DNA of 64,000 nt. Origin: Cunninghamia lanceolata. Taxonomy: Eukaryota > Streptophyta > Pinopsida > Cupressales > Cupressaceae. Shown piece after piece: positions 35,334 through 46,700 of the stretch. The position numbers were made by a program, and so were the translations under genes. Below the pieces are notes generated by a model. It was not told the DNA's origin. It saw only the letters and a program-made list of their open reading frames with translations, and did no database searches. Each line of letters begins with the position of its first letter. The first letter of the stretch is position 1. The stretch is taken from NCBI GenBank assembly GCA_027924645.1, contig BSBN01000763.1, positions 2,480,001-2,544,000 of the forward strand, written 5' to 3'.

Positions 35334-36893
35334 GTTGTCACCAAGTGTTTGTCTTAAGTCCTTTTAGCAAGCGCTTGTTTAGGGATTTTGGTGATGATGT
35401 GGCTTATTTGGATGAAAGTGATTAGATTTAGATGTTGTTCGAAGAATGTGTAGGATGACTTGTCTTTATGTGTTTGGGTGTTTAGAGCTTGATGTGGCAA
35501 TATTCAAACAAATGATTATGCATATACACACATGAATCACTCACGCAAGACACATAAGCAAGTTGTTGACTTTGAAAATGAAATGTGATGATTATGCAAG
35601 CACACATGGAAAACACATCAACAAGCCTAATGTGTAGTCAAGTGGGTATAGCCAATTAGGTCTTAGGCTATCTATTGCACAAGGTTGACTATGGAATTGA
35701 AAGTGAAATCCTGCCACACAGCCAGGAGAAAGGGGTAACCCACCCTTCACCTTCACTTCCCAAAAGTATAAAGTTCTTTGGGGCTTAGCCAAGAGTGACA
35801 AGATTCGAACTCCCAATGAGGGTGTCTTTCGATTCAGCCTCGATTGAGGTCGTCCCTTGAAGTGGTGTGTCTCCAAGCAGGCCTCCTAAGAAGGGTATGA
35901 CAAAAGCAAACCAAGTGAGCTGTCACTTGATTCACACTCGCAGTTGTTAATTTCCCCTTAGAAACTTGAAATGTGTAACAAACAGTTCAAGCACTTGTTC
36001 TTTTTAGACCCAAATCCAAATGTGATGGAAGACAATGGTTTGTTTTAGCCCAATTTTTTGATGTGAATTTGCAAACAATTGTTCATTTTAAAGCCCAAAT
36101 CCAAGTGTGATGACAAACAAGTTATTTGTTTTATGCCCAAAATCTAAATGTGTGATCAAATAATGATTAGAGATGAGAGATTAGAATGAGTGCACCTCAT
36201 AAAAATTGCTTTTCAAGTTGCTATTATGATTGATCCAAATGTTGCTCCAGCTCCTTTGATTCACTTACAAGTCACTGCAAAAAATAAAATGTGTTTTGGT
36301 TCGCTAGATTGGAAAATATGATTTTTTTTCTAAAAGTCGCGCGTCAAAATTTTTTAAAAAATTAGAATCGCAGGGTCAACTTCAAATCGCCATAACTCTT
36401 TGAATACTGAACCAAATATTTAATGTAACCACTTTTCGGAAAGTTCTCGAAGTCCTCTTTCCAACGAATCTAAGATCTCCTTTTTACAAGACCTGTGTAA
36501 AACAAAAAACCCTCTGCAACAGATCTGGTCATAAATTAAAAAAATCAGCAAAAAGTTGCGCGTCAAAAATTTCTGAAAAATTAGAATCGCAGGGTCAACT
36601 TCAAATCGTCATAACTCTTTGAATACTGAGCCAAATATTTAATGTAACCACTTTTTGGAAAGCTCTCGAAGTCCTCTTTCCAACGAATCTAAGATCTCTT
36701 TTTTCCAGGACCTGTGTAAAACAAAAAACCCTCTGCAACAAATCTGGTCATAAATTAAAAAAAAATCAGCAATATAAAATATCTTCAACCTACAAATCAA
36801 AGTGCATAAACCTGCAAAAATGAATGATTGACGCTCCAAGAAATCTGATCTTCACAAAAATAACTCAAACAAGAGGGTTAATCAGGGACGTGA
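35334..36893 (-). other. L1 long 5' leader
   Basis: About 1.56 kb between primer site and gag. A minus-strand frame of 94 codons at 35592-35876 (METHHFKGRPQSRLNRKTPSLG) is open in the leader, but no homology is apparent and it may be chance. The leader also holds the 219-bp duplication at 36336-36775. Confidence 0.7.
36336..36775. repeat. 219-bp tandem duplication in the L1 leader
   Basis: Two head-to-tail copies begin GTCGCGCGTC at 36336 and GTTGCGCGTC at 36555. They share long matches such as AGAATCGCAGGGTCAACTTC and CCTCTTTCCAACGAATC. The copies differ at more sites than the two LTRs do, so the duplication predates this insertion and belongs to the family. Confidence 0.85.
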
Positions 36894-36914
36894 GTCCCAC
36901 CAGGCGTGCCAAAA
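36894..36914 (-). other. L1 primer-binding site
   Basis: Three bases inside the LTR the minus strand reads TGGCACGCCTGGTGGGAC. It starts with TGG, as needed to pair with a tRNA CCA end. It is not the tRNA-iMet type used by the copia elements here; I cannot assign the tRNA. Confidence 0.75.
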
Positions 36915-37885
36915 TGTATATCGAAAAATTTGGATTTATAAATGGAAATGATCAAACAATTGAAATGCATAACCTAAACCCAAATAATTCAATACCTCGA
37001 AGATGCAAAATGAGCTTGATTGATTGATCGCTTTGTTGTGTTGATTGCTCGATTCCGCAGCATAACGTTGATAAGGAGATAGATGATGGATGCAAAGGCT
37101 CTAATGATATTTCAACAGCATGTGGATACTTGAGGATCAATGCCCTTTTAGAAAATTTGACAGAATAAGGGTGCTTAAGGCTCAATGCATGCTAATGGCT
37201 TGTGAGGGGGTTGATTTATAGGAAAGGCTTGGTTCCAATGGATGGCTAGGATCAATTAGGGCTTTAGGTGAAATGGATGGATAGGATTACGTTAGGTTTC
37301 CTTGCACATCAAGAAATTGTAGTCATATGACATGTGGCAAAGGAGGATGAGGCTTAGGTGTGCTTGTGTAGATAAATACTAAAATTAGGTCCCATTAGTT
37401 GTGCATGTGAAAGATAAAAGTTGTAACACATGATTGACTAGACAAGTGTTGGAATGTGATGAAAGATGAGTGTTTAATTCAAATAAAATATTTGAATTAG
37501 TTGGGATATGAGTTGGATATTAATTAAATAAATAAGATTTATTTAATTAATTGGATAAATGAATAGGATGGGATAAGATATGATGTGGAAATTAATTAAA
37601 TAAATAAAATTTATTTAATTAATTGGGATGGGGATAAGATAAATGGGATTATGCATGTGAAATTAATTAAATAAATAAAATTTATTTAATTAATTAGCTA
37701 AGTAGGATGAGGATGGGATTGAATGGGATTTTAATTAAATAAATAAAATTTATTTAATTAATTGGCTAATGGATAAATGGGATTAAGAGTGGGATTAAGA
37801 CAAAATGCTACATGATGTCTAAGTGATGTTTTTATCAAGGTGTTGCAAGACATACACAAATTTGGGACAAATTTGGGTGTCTACA
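36915..37885 (-). repeat. L1 5' LTR
   Basis: 971 bp, upstream LTR in element orientation, next to the primer site. It should contain the promoter in minus orientation. One visible substitution from the other LTR, at 37764. Confidence 0.95.
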
Positions 37886-37890
37886 GACAT

Positions 37891-38290
37891 GTGGCAAGGT
37901 TCGACAGCTAATCATCCAAGTGACCTGATGGGTGCCGCGTGGTATACTTTGTGACTCTTTCACCATTCCATGGAGCATTTCAGTGAAGCTTTGTCTATAG
38001 GCATGGAACAACAAGAAGTTTTCAAGTGGTCATGATGTCATCTAGATTAAATCTTACCAAGGATGGCGTAAGGTGAAATGGTGAAGGCTCGAGACTTGAC
38101 CCCCGACGACTACTTCATATCCTTATATATTTTTGGGTTGGTGGTCCTTCTCTTCATTTCCATGTTGTAAGCTACAAGGCGGAAGGTCTGAGCTCTGAAG
38201 TCTGATTTGTCAGAGCTTGACTTCCTAGCCTTCCTTGTTCTTTTAAATGTGTTGACTACTTGAAATGCAATAACTACAAATTGGGTGGTT
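37891..38290. repeat. 108-bp host minisatellite, right part
   Basis: Continues the array cut by C1 and L1. Anchors TAAGGTGAAATGG near 38069 and CAAGGCGGAAGG near 38177 are 108 bases apart and are followed by GCTCGAGACTTGACC and GAGCTCTGAAGTCTG, as in the left part. The stretch between 37891 and 38069 is longer than one unit, so a unit is altered there. Confidence 0.55.
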
Positions 38291-39690
38291 GTTTTAAATT
38301 TTTTTATGGTAGTTGGTAGGGTTGGTGATGGTTTTTACCACCCATTTCACCCTCAGATCAGATTTACTCATGCTATAAATAGAAGATCAAATCTCTTTTC
38401 AAAGTGTTGGTTGTTGAACCAATTATCTGGTCTAGAATCACCTAAGGAGGATTTTAGGGCATCAAATCACACCAGTTTGGTCTATAAGTGAAGGGATGTA
38501 TTCAACAAAGTGTAAGAAGGATGTGTAAAGCAGATCCACATGAATTGGTATGTCTCCATGGGAGTTAGTAATAATTTTTACGAATATATAATCATAGTTG
38601 TATGTTTTCCCTTGCCACATTTGCTAGCACGATTGTAACTAGGGTTTGGAGGTGTGTGACACCACCCAAGTTAATACAAGGCTTTGTATTTGCCATTTCT
38701 TTGTTGCATATGAATCATTGTATTTCTGTCTTAGATTTCTTAAGTATGTCCATTACATGAAGACTCTATTTATGATATATATGTGAATACATGTTTGGTT
38801 CCATTGATCCTTTGGTGCATATTTTCTTTCCTCCTTGCATTCTATGACTCAATTTCCCAATGGAATAGACACCGGTCCATATTGGGGATGGATCAATCAT
38901 CATTTTAATTAAGCTCTCTATCTTGTTCACTATAGGAATAGGAGTAGGTTTAGTTTAGGATTTCTCATACTATCCACGATTCAATGTAATAACCAAGGAT
39001 AAATGTGAAGTGACATAAAACTGTTTCAATCGTTGGTGAATCATGTACGTGTATGCCTGCACTATGTATTCTGTGTATGTGAAGTTAAGTGGAGTTATCT
39101 TAAGGAATGTGATGAAATTATATTTGGGTGCATATGCAAAATGCAGTAATCAACTTAGTATAGAGGCCTATGCAACTAGTTTGTCTTGACCTAGTGATAG
39201 TTTTGGGTGTTAAGTGTACATTGGGTATCGCTGTGTATGTTTGTTTGCATTTTATTTCATGTCTCTAGGAATATCCCTCCTAGGTCTAGTTGAGCCCGAA
39301 GTGTAGAGGAGTCTACCCACTCCTATAGTTGGCCAAATTCACCCATAACTTGTTGATAAACCTCTTTCTATCACTCTGATGATAATCCCTGGCCAAGATG
39401 ATTTAGAAAAGTTTTAGAGTTTTGTGTTGCAATTATTTTGGGAACCAACACCACCAAGATTATGAAGTGTAATGTGCTACATGCTCATGTTTTCTTGCTA
39501 AAGGGAAATCCAATTCAAATTTGTGAAGTGCGTAGATGTTATTCCTTGAAGGATGATGTTGAGAAGGATATTTAGGACCAGATTAATCATGTGTTAGGAT
39601 CCACAAGGCTTGTGTTTCTTTCAAGAGTAGCGTGTAGTTCATGATAGGGCTTTCCTTATGCATGGTTCATGTTGAGTGATCTTTGACCGA
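38291..39690. other. Unassigned stretch, no gene seen
   Basis: No domain, long frame or paired terminal repeat. Around 38635-38750 there is transcript-end-like sequence (GTGTGACACCACCCAAG), which could be the tail of an old LTR. No boundary can be set. Confidence 0.35.
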
Positions 39691-40459
39691 CTTGTAAAAT
39701 GTAATATTCTTGTTGTATTAGCCAAATTGTAATGAAATGAATGTAATATCATGTATATATTGTAAACCTAGTTGGTCTAGGTGAAATATGATTGTGAAAT
39801 GAGAATATGAATGTGTAAAGAGCAGAATATGAACATGTTATGCATTATGATGTGTGATTGAAGGAGAAAGACCAGAAGTGATAAGGGCTATCCTAATTCA
39901 TCTTGAAGACATTTATGTGATAGGAGGGAAGTAAAGAGTGTGCCTAATTAATCCAATCATTAGAAGAAGTCAAATTGCAATCATCAAAGGTGTGCGCTTC
40001 AATGTTAGTTTTTAGGTAGTAGAAGGACTGCCAATGTCAATTTTTAGGTAGTAGAAGGACTGTCATACTATAATCATTTCTATGTTTATTCTTAGTTCAG
40101 AGAGTAGTTTCTTCCTTGGGAGTGACCCTAAAATAGAGTCTTCAGGGAGTAGTATCTTCGTTGGGAGTGACCCTAAAACAAAGTCTTTAGGGAGTAGTAG
40201 CTTCCTTGGGTTGTAGCCCTAAAACAAAGTTGTAATTTTTATAGCATTAAGCTTCATATATTGTGATTTAATGTTCACCATGGTTTTTCCCCTTTTGGAG
40301 TTTTCCATGTATATCTGGTGTTATGTGTTAATGTACATTGTATTCATCTTTCACATTTATGTTAATGCTATAATGTTTAAGTTTTAATCTGATCCAGAGG
40401 ATTTCAAGTTTGATTGGATACTGATTCAACCCCCTTCTCAGTATCCTGTTGTGTTCAAC
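39690..40459 (+). repeat. Old LTR relic with short tandem repeats
   Basis: It contains a CACCATGGTTTTTCC...GTTTTCCATGTA block and ends TGATTCAACCCCCTTCTCAG...TTCAACA at 40459, the same terminal layout as the copia LTRs at 55463 and 58327. No primer site follows. A 45-bp unit repeats three times at 40101-40235 (GGAGTAGTATCTTC type) and a 32-bp unit twice at 40001-40064. The start is uncertain, perhaps near 39760. Confidence 0.5.
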
Positions 40460-40693
40460 ACCTACATCCTACAAGAGCATAAGAATGCTAATTGGAGAGT
40501 AAAGCAAATCTTGAGAATTGGCTGCAACAATAGATTTGCCTCCCTTATTTCTTGGGGGAGGGAGGTATTTATAGCTTGGAAGAGCACATGAAGAGTGGGG
40601 ATGATTGAGTAGTCAACTCCCTTGATTGGAGAGTTAACTAATTAGATTGGAGAGAAGACTCGGCTGAAAGAGGAGTGATGGCTTATGATAGCT

Positions 40694-42702
40694 TATCATA
40701 GGTTGCAATAACTGAGTTAGCATGAGTTAGAAGAGAGGTGAAACCTATAGAACATATGAGCTAATTATGCATAATTAGATGTGGTATATGAGATAAGAAT
40801 AGTTCAATCTATGTTTAGATCAAATCCTCATGCAAATTGGAGTAAAAACAAATCTTTTTGGGGCTCAAATTGAAAGAGAATCTATGGGTGAAAATATGGA
40901 AGGGTCACCACTGGGTTTTTAGTTTCACTAGGTTAGGTTGCCAGGTGGTGACTCACTAGTGATCCAAAAAGGAGGGGTTCTAGGTAGAAATTAGGAGTTA
41001 TAGAGGGGTCTTGGAGTGAAAAGAAGGCAATCTATCAATAGAGTTAAGCCAAAAAGACAAGTGAAATAGGATCTCCATTTGTCCAAGTAGGGTTTCTAGG
41101 TTGGGATCTAGAAATAATATGTGGAGATCTAGAATCGACAAAAGTTGAGTCAATTCTGAAAGATGGGTTTGGTTCGGGAGGTCATTTTAAGGCATCTAGG
41201 GGGTGGTGAGAGAAAAATGAACATGGGAAAGGTGAAATTATCTCACTAAGATGAAAAATGGCTATGTAGGTAAGGTCACAAAAGCAGAAGAAGAATGGTC
41301 GACAAGGAAGAAAGTGAGAAAACATTAGGATTGGGAAGAATTGATGGAGCGAGAAATTGATTTTGATGTGTTACCAAGAGAAACACTACTGAGAGGGTGT
41401 TATATTCATGCTTTTGTGTATGTTATTAGGATTATACATCATCACAGGGTCATCCTGTAGGATCATGCACATTTTTAGTGCTTACAGACCCTTTCTTAGA
41501 TTTTGGTTCTTATATGGCTCCCTAATACTAATAACTGACATGAGAAGTTAGTATCAAGGGGCATGTGTAGAATTATGGGTGACCAAAAAGTGGCCCAAAA
41601 CACTTTTTGGTCCAAACAACCCATAACGTGAGCAAATTATAACATGCTCACATTAAATAAAGTAGTTAAAATGAGAATCCTTGAACTTCCTTCACTCTAG
41701 GAAGAGACCAAGGGTATATACATAAACTAACAATTTAAGTCTAAGTTGGTATTTACCTTTTATCATTTACATTTATTATACTTTAAGTTATATTTTATGT
41801 ATATATTGTTAGGATATTTGAGAGTGGTTTCAGATCCATATGAATTAAATTGTAGATTCTAGAATTTGGAGGATCTCTCAGACTTCAGACTTAGTCAAAT
41901 TCTTAGGGTTTTAGACTTAGCCAAATTCAAGAGTTAAGCAACATTCATTAGGGTAAAGGCATGGGGACCCCTTCTCTCTCTCTCTCTCTTGTCGCAAGTA
42001 TGTGCCTATCTGGTGTTGTCATTGATGTCAACATATCAGTGTTGTCATTGGTGTCAACTATGCTCTTGTTTTGATGCTTTCTTGTAATGAGTTAGATGCT
42101 TTGTATTTGCCTATGTAAGTGTTGGAAATCTTGATATTAAGGATATTGAGAAAATTTGCTCCTCCGGAAGAAATAGTATGTTGTAGAGTATCGTTGTCTA
42201 CAGAAGAATAGTCAAACAAATTGCTCCATATTTCCTATAGAATAAATATCTTTATATGTGAATTGAAAGTTATTTAGAGGCATGTTTGAAGATGCTATGT
42301 TCCCATTTTGAGCCTCCAATATGAAGATTTGAGTGAGTTATGTTCACCAGAGTGGAAACATCTTTTTCTATATATTTGATACTGACAGGGAGAATGTATT
42401 ATGCCTCGCATTCCTCTGCATTAAAGTATTTTGTTCTGTGGTTCTAGAGTTAAGTCTGTAATGATGTTATGTGCCTTCAACTTGAATGGTTCATGATTTG
42501 GTGGTCCACAAGTGATCTTTTCCTTATAATGATAGTAGCTGGCAGTGTTGTTTATGTGCTCCTGTTTGAAGAATCTTCTTGACAGAGTAGTTAGAGGTTG
42601 TGTGGTTGATCTTGATGATTTCAATGTGCTTGTGGATGTCTCTTGATCATGTTCCTACCTTTGGATTAGTCTGCAAAGAGAAACTTGGATCATAGCTGAA
42701 GA
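40694..42702 (+). repeat. 2-kb duplication, copy A (uninterrupted insertion site)
   Basis: Matches copy B at 52710-54718 along its length with scattered substitutions and small indels. It includes host sequence and the first 713 bases of a family 1 LTR starting at 41990. Copy A reads straight through GATAGCTTATCATAGG, while in copy B the S1 LTR ends exactly at the TATCA. It stops abruptly at 42702 inside the LTR, where S1 interior begins. Confidence 0.85.
41990..42702 (+). repeat. Truncated family 1 LTR (same insertion as 54007)
   Basis: Begins TGTCGCAAGTATGTGCC right after a CT microsatellite, the same flank as the LTR at 54007. It is therefore the same insertion event, copied, not an independent one. 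It breaks off after GCTGAAGA. Confidence 0.85.
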
Positions 42703-42777
42703 AAGTACAAACAAGTTGAATGACATATCGAGAGTTTGAAGAAAGTACAAACAAGTTGAATGACATGTTGAACAAAT
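42698..42777 (+). repeat. 40-bp tandem repeat at the A/S1 junction
   Basis: GAAGAAAGTACAAACAAGTT and following bases start at 42698 and again at 42738. The repeat straddles the point where homology to copy B ends, so it may have helped form the junction. Confidence 0.75.
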
Positions 42778-42854
42778 AGAAGCATTACAAGGACACAAAT
42801 GGTCTAGGTTATGAAGAAGGAGAGTGTTCCAAAGCACGAAATGTACCTAAAAAG

Positions 42855-43313
42855 ATGATAGACTTGAGTTATCATGTTGCCGCTCTAGAAAATCAAGGAA
42901 GAAGGACAATCAAGCTTACATCTCTATCAACCAAGCATTTAATGAGGTACAATTATTCTCAATTTCATGGTTATTGTTATTGTTGTCATGTTTATGGCCA
43001 TAGAGCTATAAATTGTAAAACTCAAGAAAGTTATTGTTTAGAGTGGAATAAGACTAAAGGTCCTAGTAAGTCTTGAAAACAGAGTTACAAGATTGTGTGT
43101 TACAAATGCAATCAAACTGGTCACATAGAAAGAAATTGTTGGTTGTCAAGAGAATATGTTTTTGTTCCTTCTATTGGGCCTAAAATCAGATGCTATAGGT
43201 GTCATAAGTTTGGACATAAAGAAATGTGTTGTAAGATTAATATGGTGAAAAATTTTAGCCATCATAAGAAAACAAGGACCATAGCAATTTGGAGAAAGAA
43301 ACAAGAAAAATAA
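42855..43313 (+). pseudogene. S1 gag C-terminal region with three zinc knuckles
   Basis: Three CX2CX4HX4C motifs: CYCCHVYGHRAINC and, after a stop near 43076, CYKCNQTGHIERNC and CYRCHKFGHKEMCC. These bind element RNA in gag. It is open from 42855 to 43076 and from 43095 to 43313, in the same frame. The capsid-like part upstream is missing because of the truncation. Confidence 0.75.
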
Positions 43314-45023
43314 AAGAAAGATTCAGAGCTTGTGCATACTACACAAGTAATTTCTATTAGTGCATAAAGAGAAGTATGGAGTTCAAGGGAGACACTTATA
43401 GTTTTATCTTTCATCCCCAAGAAGTTTGACTGGAGAGTACTTCTATAACAATGGTTTGTTCACTATAATCTCAATATCAAACCTCTACTGTCCTTGTAGG
43501 AACTTGTAACCAGTTGTATGAAGTTGCAGATCTCTAATTTCATGATAGCAAGAAAATATGAAATACAATGATTTTTTTAATGAAACTAGATTTGGTAGAA
43601 GACCTCGCTGTTATGGAAGATCAGACCTAGTTGATATTTGAGAGCAAACTGTTTTGTTTTTGTCAAATGGTACATTGATGGATTGCTCTTGGCATTCAGT
43701 TCTTGTTCTATGTCACTTGTCGTGGTGTTATACCATGGACAATGAGAGTAGTATCTTAGTGATCAGTATAACAATGCTACTGTATTCTTGTCTATGTTCT
43801 TGACTTTGTGTCATACTTATCAGGACAGTGTTATCTTTAGTGTTGTATGTAGCTTCTAAATAGTGATTGTAAAAGGCCTTGATTGGTTGATCCTCAGCCA
43901 TTGATAAGTGTTTTTACATTAAGAAAAGATGGTAACTATTTTTGTTTAGAAATAACAATGATGTCATGATAACAAGTAATAACAAAGTGTGATAGAGAAT
44001 TCAAGGAAATTAAGTTGCTACTGATAAGGCAATGAAATGTGTTGGCAGACTTGTGGTATTTGACTTCTGATATTCTGTATATTCTCATGTTGAGACATAA
44101 GTTGTAATATTCTCAAGCTAGTGCTTGGCATGGATGCAAGAAGTAGAAGGATAGATAAGGATAGAAGAACAATATGATCTTTGATGTTTCTTTGTTCTTT
44201 GATATTGATCATTCAAAGGAGGAGGAGAGTCCTTAAGAAGACAATGTTTTTTTGTCATTCATAAAGTAACTAGCTTGTCTAACAGAAGTTGATTAGATTG
44301 ATTAGTGATTAGTTTTTGTGATTAGTTTGGTTATGATAAAGATGGCTCAGTTTTTGAGCAGTAAGAGAGCGGTATGGGTTTCAATGCTGATATGATTATA
44401 ATGACATTATGGGATAGTGATCTATACTATGACAAGTGTATAGTTGAAAATGTTTTATGGTGCAAAATATAGGTGACAGGGGAAGATAGTTTCTCTTTCT
44501 TTGTCATTTGATGACAAAAAGGAGTAGTTTGACAGTCTATGGGAAGTATGCAGTTTGTCCTCATTTGTTATGTGTTTATACAATAACATTAATTGAGACA
44601 ACAGTGTTTATATAGTGCAGGGCAGTTGAAGTAGATGGTTTGAAGAATGATGAAGTTTACTCCAACAAATATTTTAAGGCATATCATTAACAATGCTGTT
44701 GAACAGGGTTTGTGTTTAAGGAGATCTGATACAGTGTGCAGTGATAGATGCAGTGTTAATGTAGTGACAACAAAATAGTTATTAAGACTGTATGACAAAG
44801 GAATGTGATTAAGTCTTAAGGGTAGTATATGATCTCAATGACAAAATCTTCATAGGTCAGTAAACTCATGTCTTGTTGTCAGGACATCATGTGCAATCTC
44901 AGAGTTCTTTCAAAGTATTTTTTTGCAAGGGGAGTATCTTGTTAGGGGGAGCACTTCATTCTTTGTCATCTGATGACAAAAAGGGGGAGTTAGATAGAGG
45001 AGTTGTAGTTTTTCCATCAATGA
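43314..45023 (+). other. S1 interior without recognisable pol
   Basis: No protease, integrase, RT or RNase H motif in any frame. A TTTGATGACAAAAAGGAG string near 44509 is repeated as TCTGATGACAAAAAGGGGGA near 44970, so the polypurine-proximal region appears partly duplicated. It could be a gag-only family or an internal deletion. Confidence 0.55.
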
Positions 45024-45036
45024 CAAAGGGGGAGAT
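45024..45036 (+). other. S1 polypurine tract
   Basis: CAAAGGGGGAGAT directly before the LTR start TGTAGATTATT. The same 13 bases as in C1 and C3. Confidence 0.8.
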
Positions 45037-46135
45037 TGTAGATTATTTGTCATTGATGTCAAAGAGCATGGTGTGATTCAAGTCTTCATACTGATATGTC
45101 AAATGTTCATGTTGATGCTCTGCTTAAGAATCAAGATGTTCTTGGTGTTTGGTGTTTACTTATGCTTCATGATGATCCTCTCACAAGTCTGAATCAGTCT
45201 TCATGTCAGGATCATATGTTAGGAGTTATGATTGTGTTGCAATTCAAAGGACAAAAGTACATTGTTAATCATTGATTTGTTCATGCTTTGTTCCTTGTCT
45301 TGATCAGAAGGTTTATTTTCCTTGATGACAAAAGTCTATTTGATGTTGCTTTATGGAACATGATCTAATTGAATAGGACCAAGATATTTGAGTTGTTGTG
45401 ATCTCTTCATTGATTTATGTTAAGGGTGGATGTTGTTGAAGTACAAGTGAAGATGCCAAGATATCAGATGATCAAGATGTCAAAGGTTAAGTTATCACAG
45501 AGCATTGTTAAGTTTGGAGCTGTCAAAATGTAATTTCATGTTTAAGTTGGTGTTCATGATTCATATTCATAGAGGTGCTACAAGGTCTGCATCCCTTTAA
45601 GGCTAATATTTGGTTAAGTTGCAATGATGGTGATATGGCAATGTCTTTGCAATTGTGATGGCATAAACAAAACCTGCTTTGTTACAGTGGTGTCATATGT
45701 TTGATGTCTGCATATGTGTTTAGTTGATTGTCAAAAGACTTGATAGTGTCTAATGTCAAAATTTTATTAAACCTAAGAAACCCTAGGACTCTACGTCAAA
45801 ATCCTAAGGAACTCTAAGGTACCTACTATGTCAAAAGACCTTTGTATTGTTCAGTGTCACAAAATATTTCTTGGTGATTCTATGGTGAAAATGTCTAATC
45901 AAATCTTTATGAGCTTAGACTAAGGTTTTGTAATTATTGGGATTTAAATCCTAAAAATATATAAACCCTAAAGCTAGTCCTCAATATCTTTTTAAGTCTA
46001 AACTAAAACCTAAAGCTTCAACCGTCATGCACTTTTCTGCAACAGTTAAGTGACATCTCTACAACAATTGAGGCGCTTATCATTTTTGTTGAAGATCTAG
46101 TCTATTCTCTAGTAGAGGCATATTTGTTATGTGTT

Positions 46136-46615
46136 TGTTGTTATATGGAGCCAAATCAGACTTGGAGGTTAAATTTACCCCACTTTTATTGGCATGGTTT
46201 CCCCCCAAATTATTTAACGGGGTCAAGGGGCAGCGCCCCTTGTGGCGTCCAAGGACAATGAACCTCCAACGATTTTAATTATTTTATTAAGGCGTCGAGA
46301 GTTATTTTTCTATTGGCTAACATAAAAAACCCTATTTTGTAATTGACATAAGGCTTGATAAAAGTGGCTAAGCATTAGGGTTTTTATTGATGTATTGTAG
46401 CATTTTGTAGCGGTATTGAGTTGCAAGGATTGCTGGTTGTAATTGGTTTGATTTACTGGATAATAATATTGGACTCTCTGTTGGTGGATGTAGCCTAGGT
46501 TTGGGTGAACCACGTTAAAAATTGTCTCTCACTATTATTATTGTTGTGTATTTCCATTCCTCAGTTTAATCTTTATTTGCATTTAATTGATATCTTCTAC
46601 ATGCAATACCTAACA
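46136..46615 (+). repeat. C4 5' LTR
   Basis: 480 bp, TGTTGTTATATGGAGCC to ATACCTAACA. Includes GGGGTCAAGGGGCAGCGCCC, a GC-rich near-palindrome, and TTGATAAAAGTGGC. Several percent different from the 3' copy, so much older than L1. Confidence 0.95.
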
Positions 46616-46617
46616 AG

Positions 46618-46628
46618 TGGTATCAGAG
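46618..46628 (+). other. C4 primer-binding site
   Basis: TGGTATCAGAG two bases inside the LTR, complementary to the 3' end of initiator tRNA-Met. Confidence 0.9.
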
Positions 46629-46700
46629 TGGGTTGTGTTTGATTATTGTCTGTAAGATGGTCTCACGATTGAGTGGGAGTCTCACAGTTGAGTGGGAGCA

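Larger units (their letters stand above)
28392..37885 (-). mobile_element. L1: young non-autonomous LTR retrotransposon
   Basis: 9494 bp, flanked by a perfect duplication GACAT (28387-28391 and 37886-37890). Both LTRs are 971 bp and, by direct reading, differ at one base (A at 29241, G at 37764). The minus strand holds a primer site beside the right LTR, one long gag-like ORF, and a purine tract beside the left LTR. There is no protease, RT, RNase H or integrase in 7.5 kb of interior, so it must use enzymes from another element. The G-patch and knuckle in the ORF suggest Ty3/gypsy affinity; that is inference. Confidence 0.92.

Noticed and set aside
35800..35835. tRNA-like T-arm (minus strand GGGAGTTCGAATC) in the L1 leader
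   Set aside because: No acceptor stem, anticodon arm or D-arm can be formed around it.
28392..37885. Classifying L1 as an endogenous pararetrovirus
   Set aside because: Paired LTRs, target duplication, primer site and purine tract are present, and no movement protein, coat motif or RT is seen.
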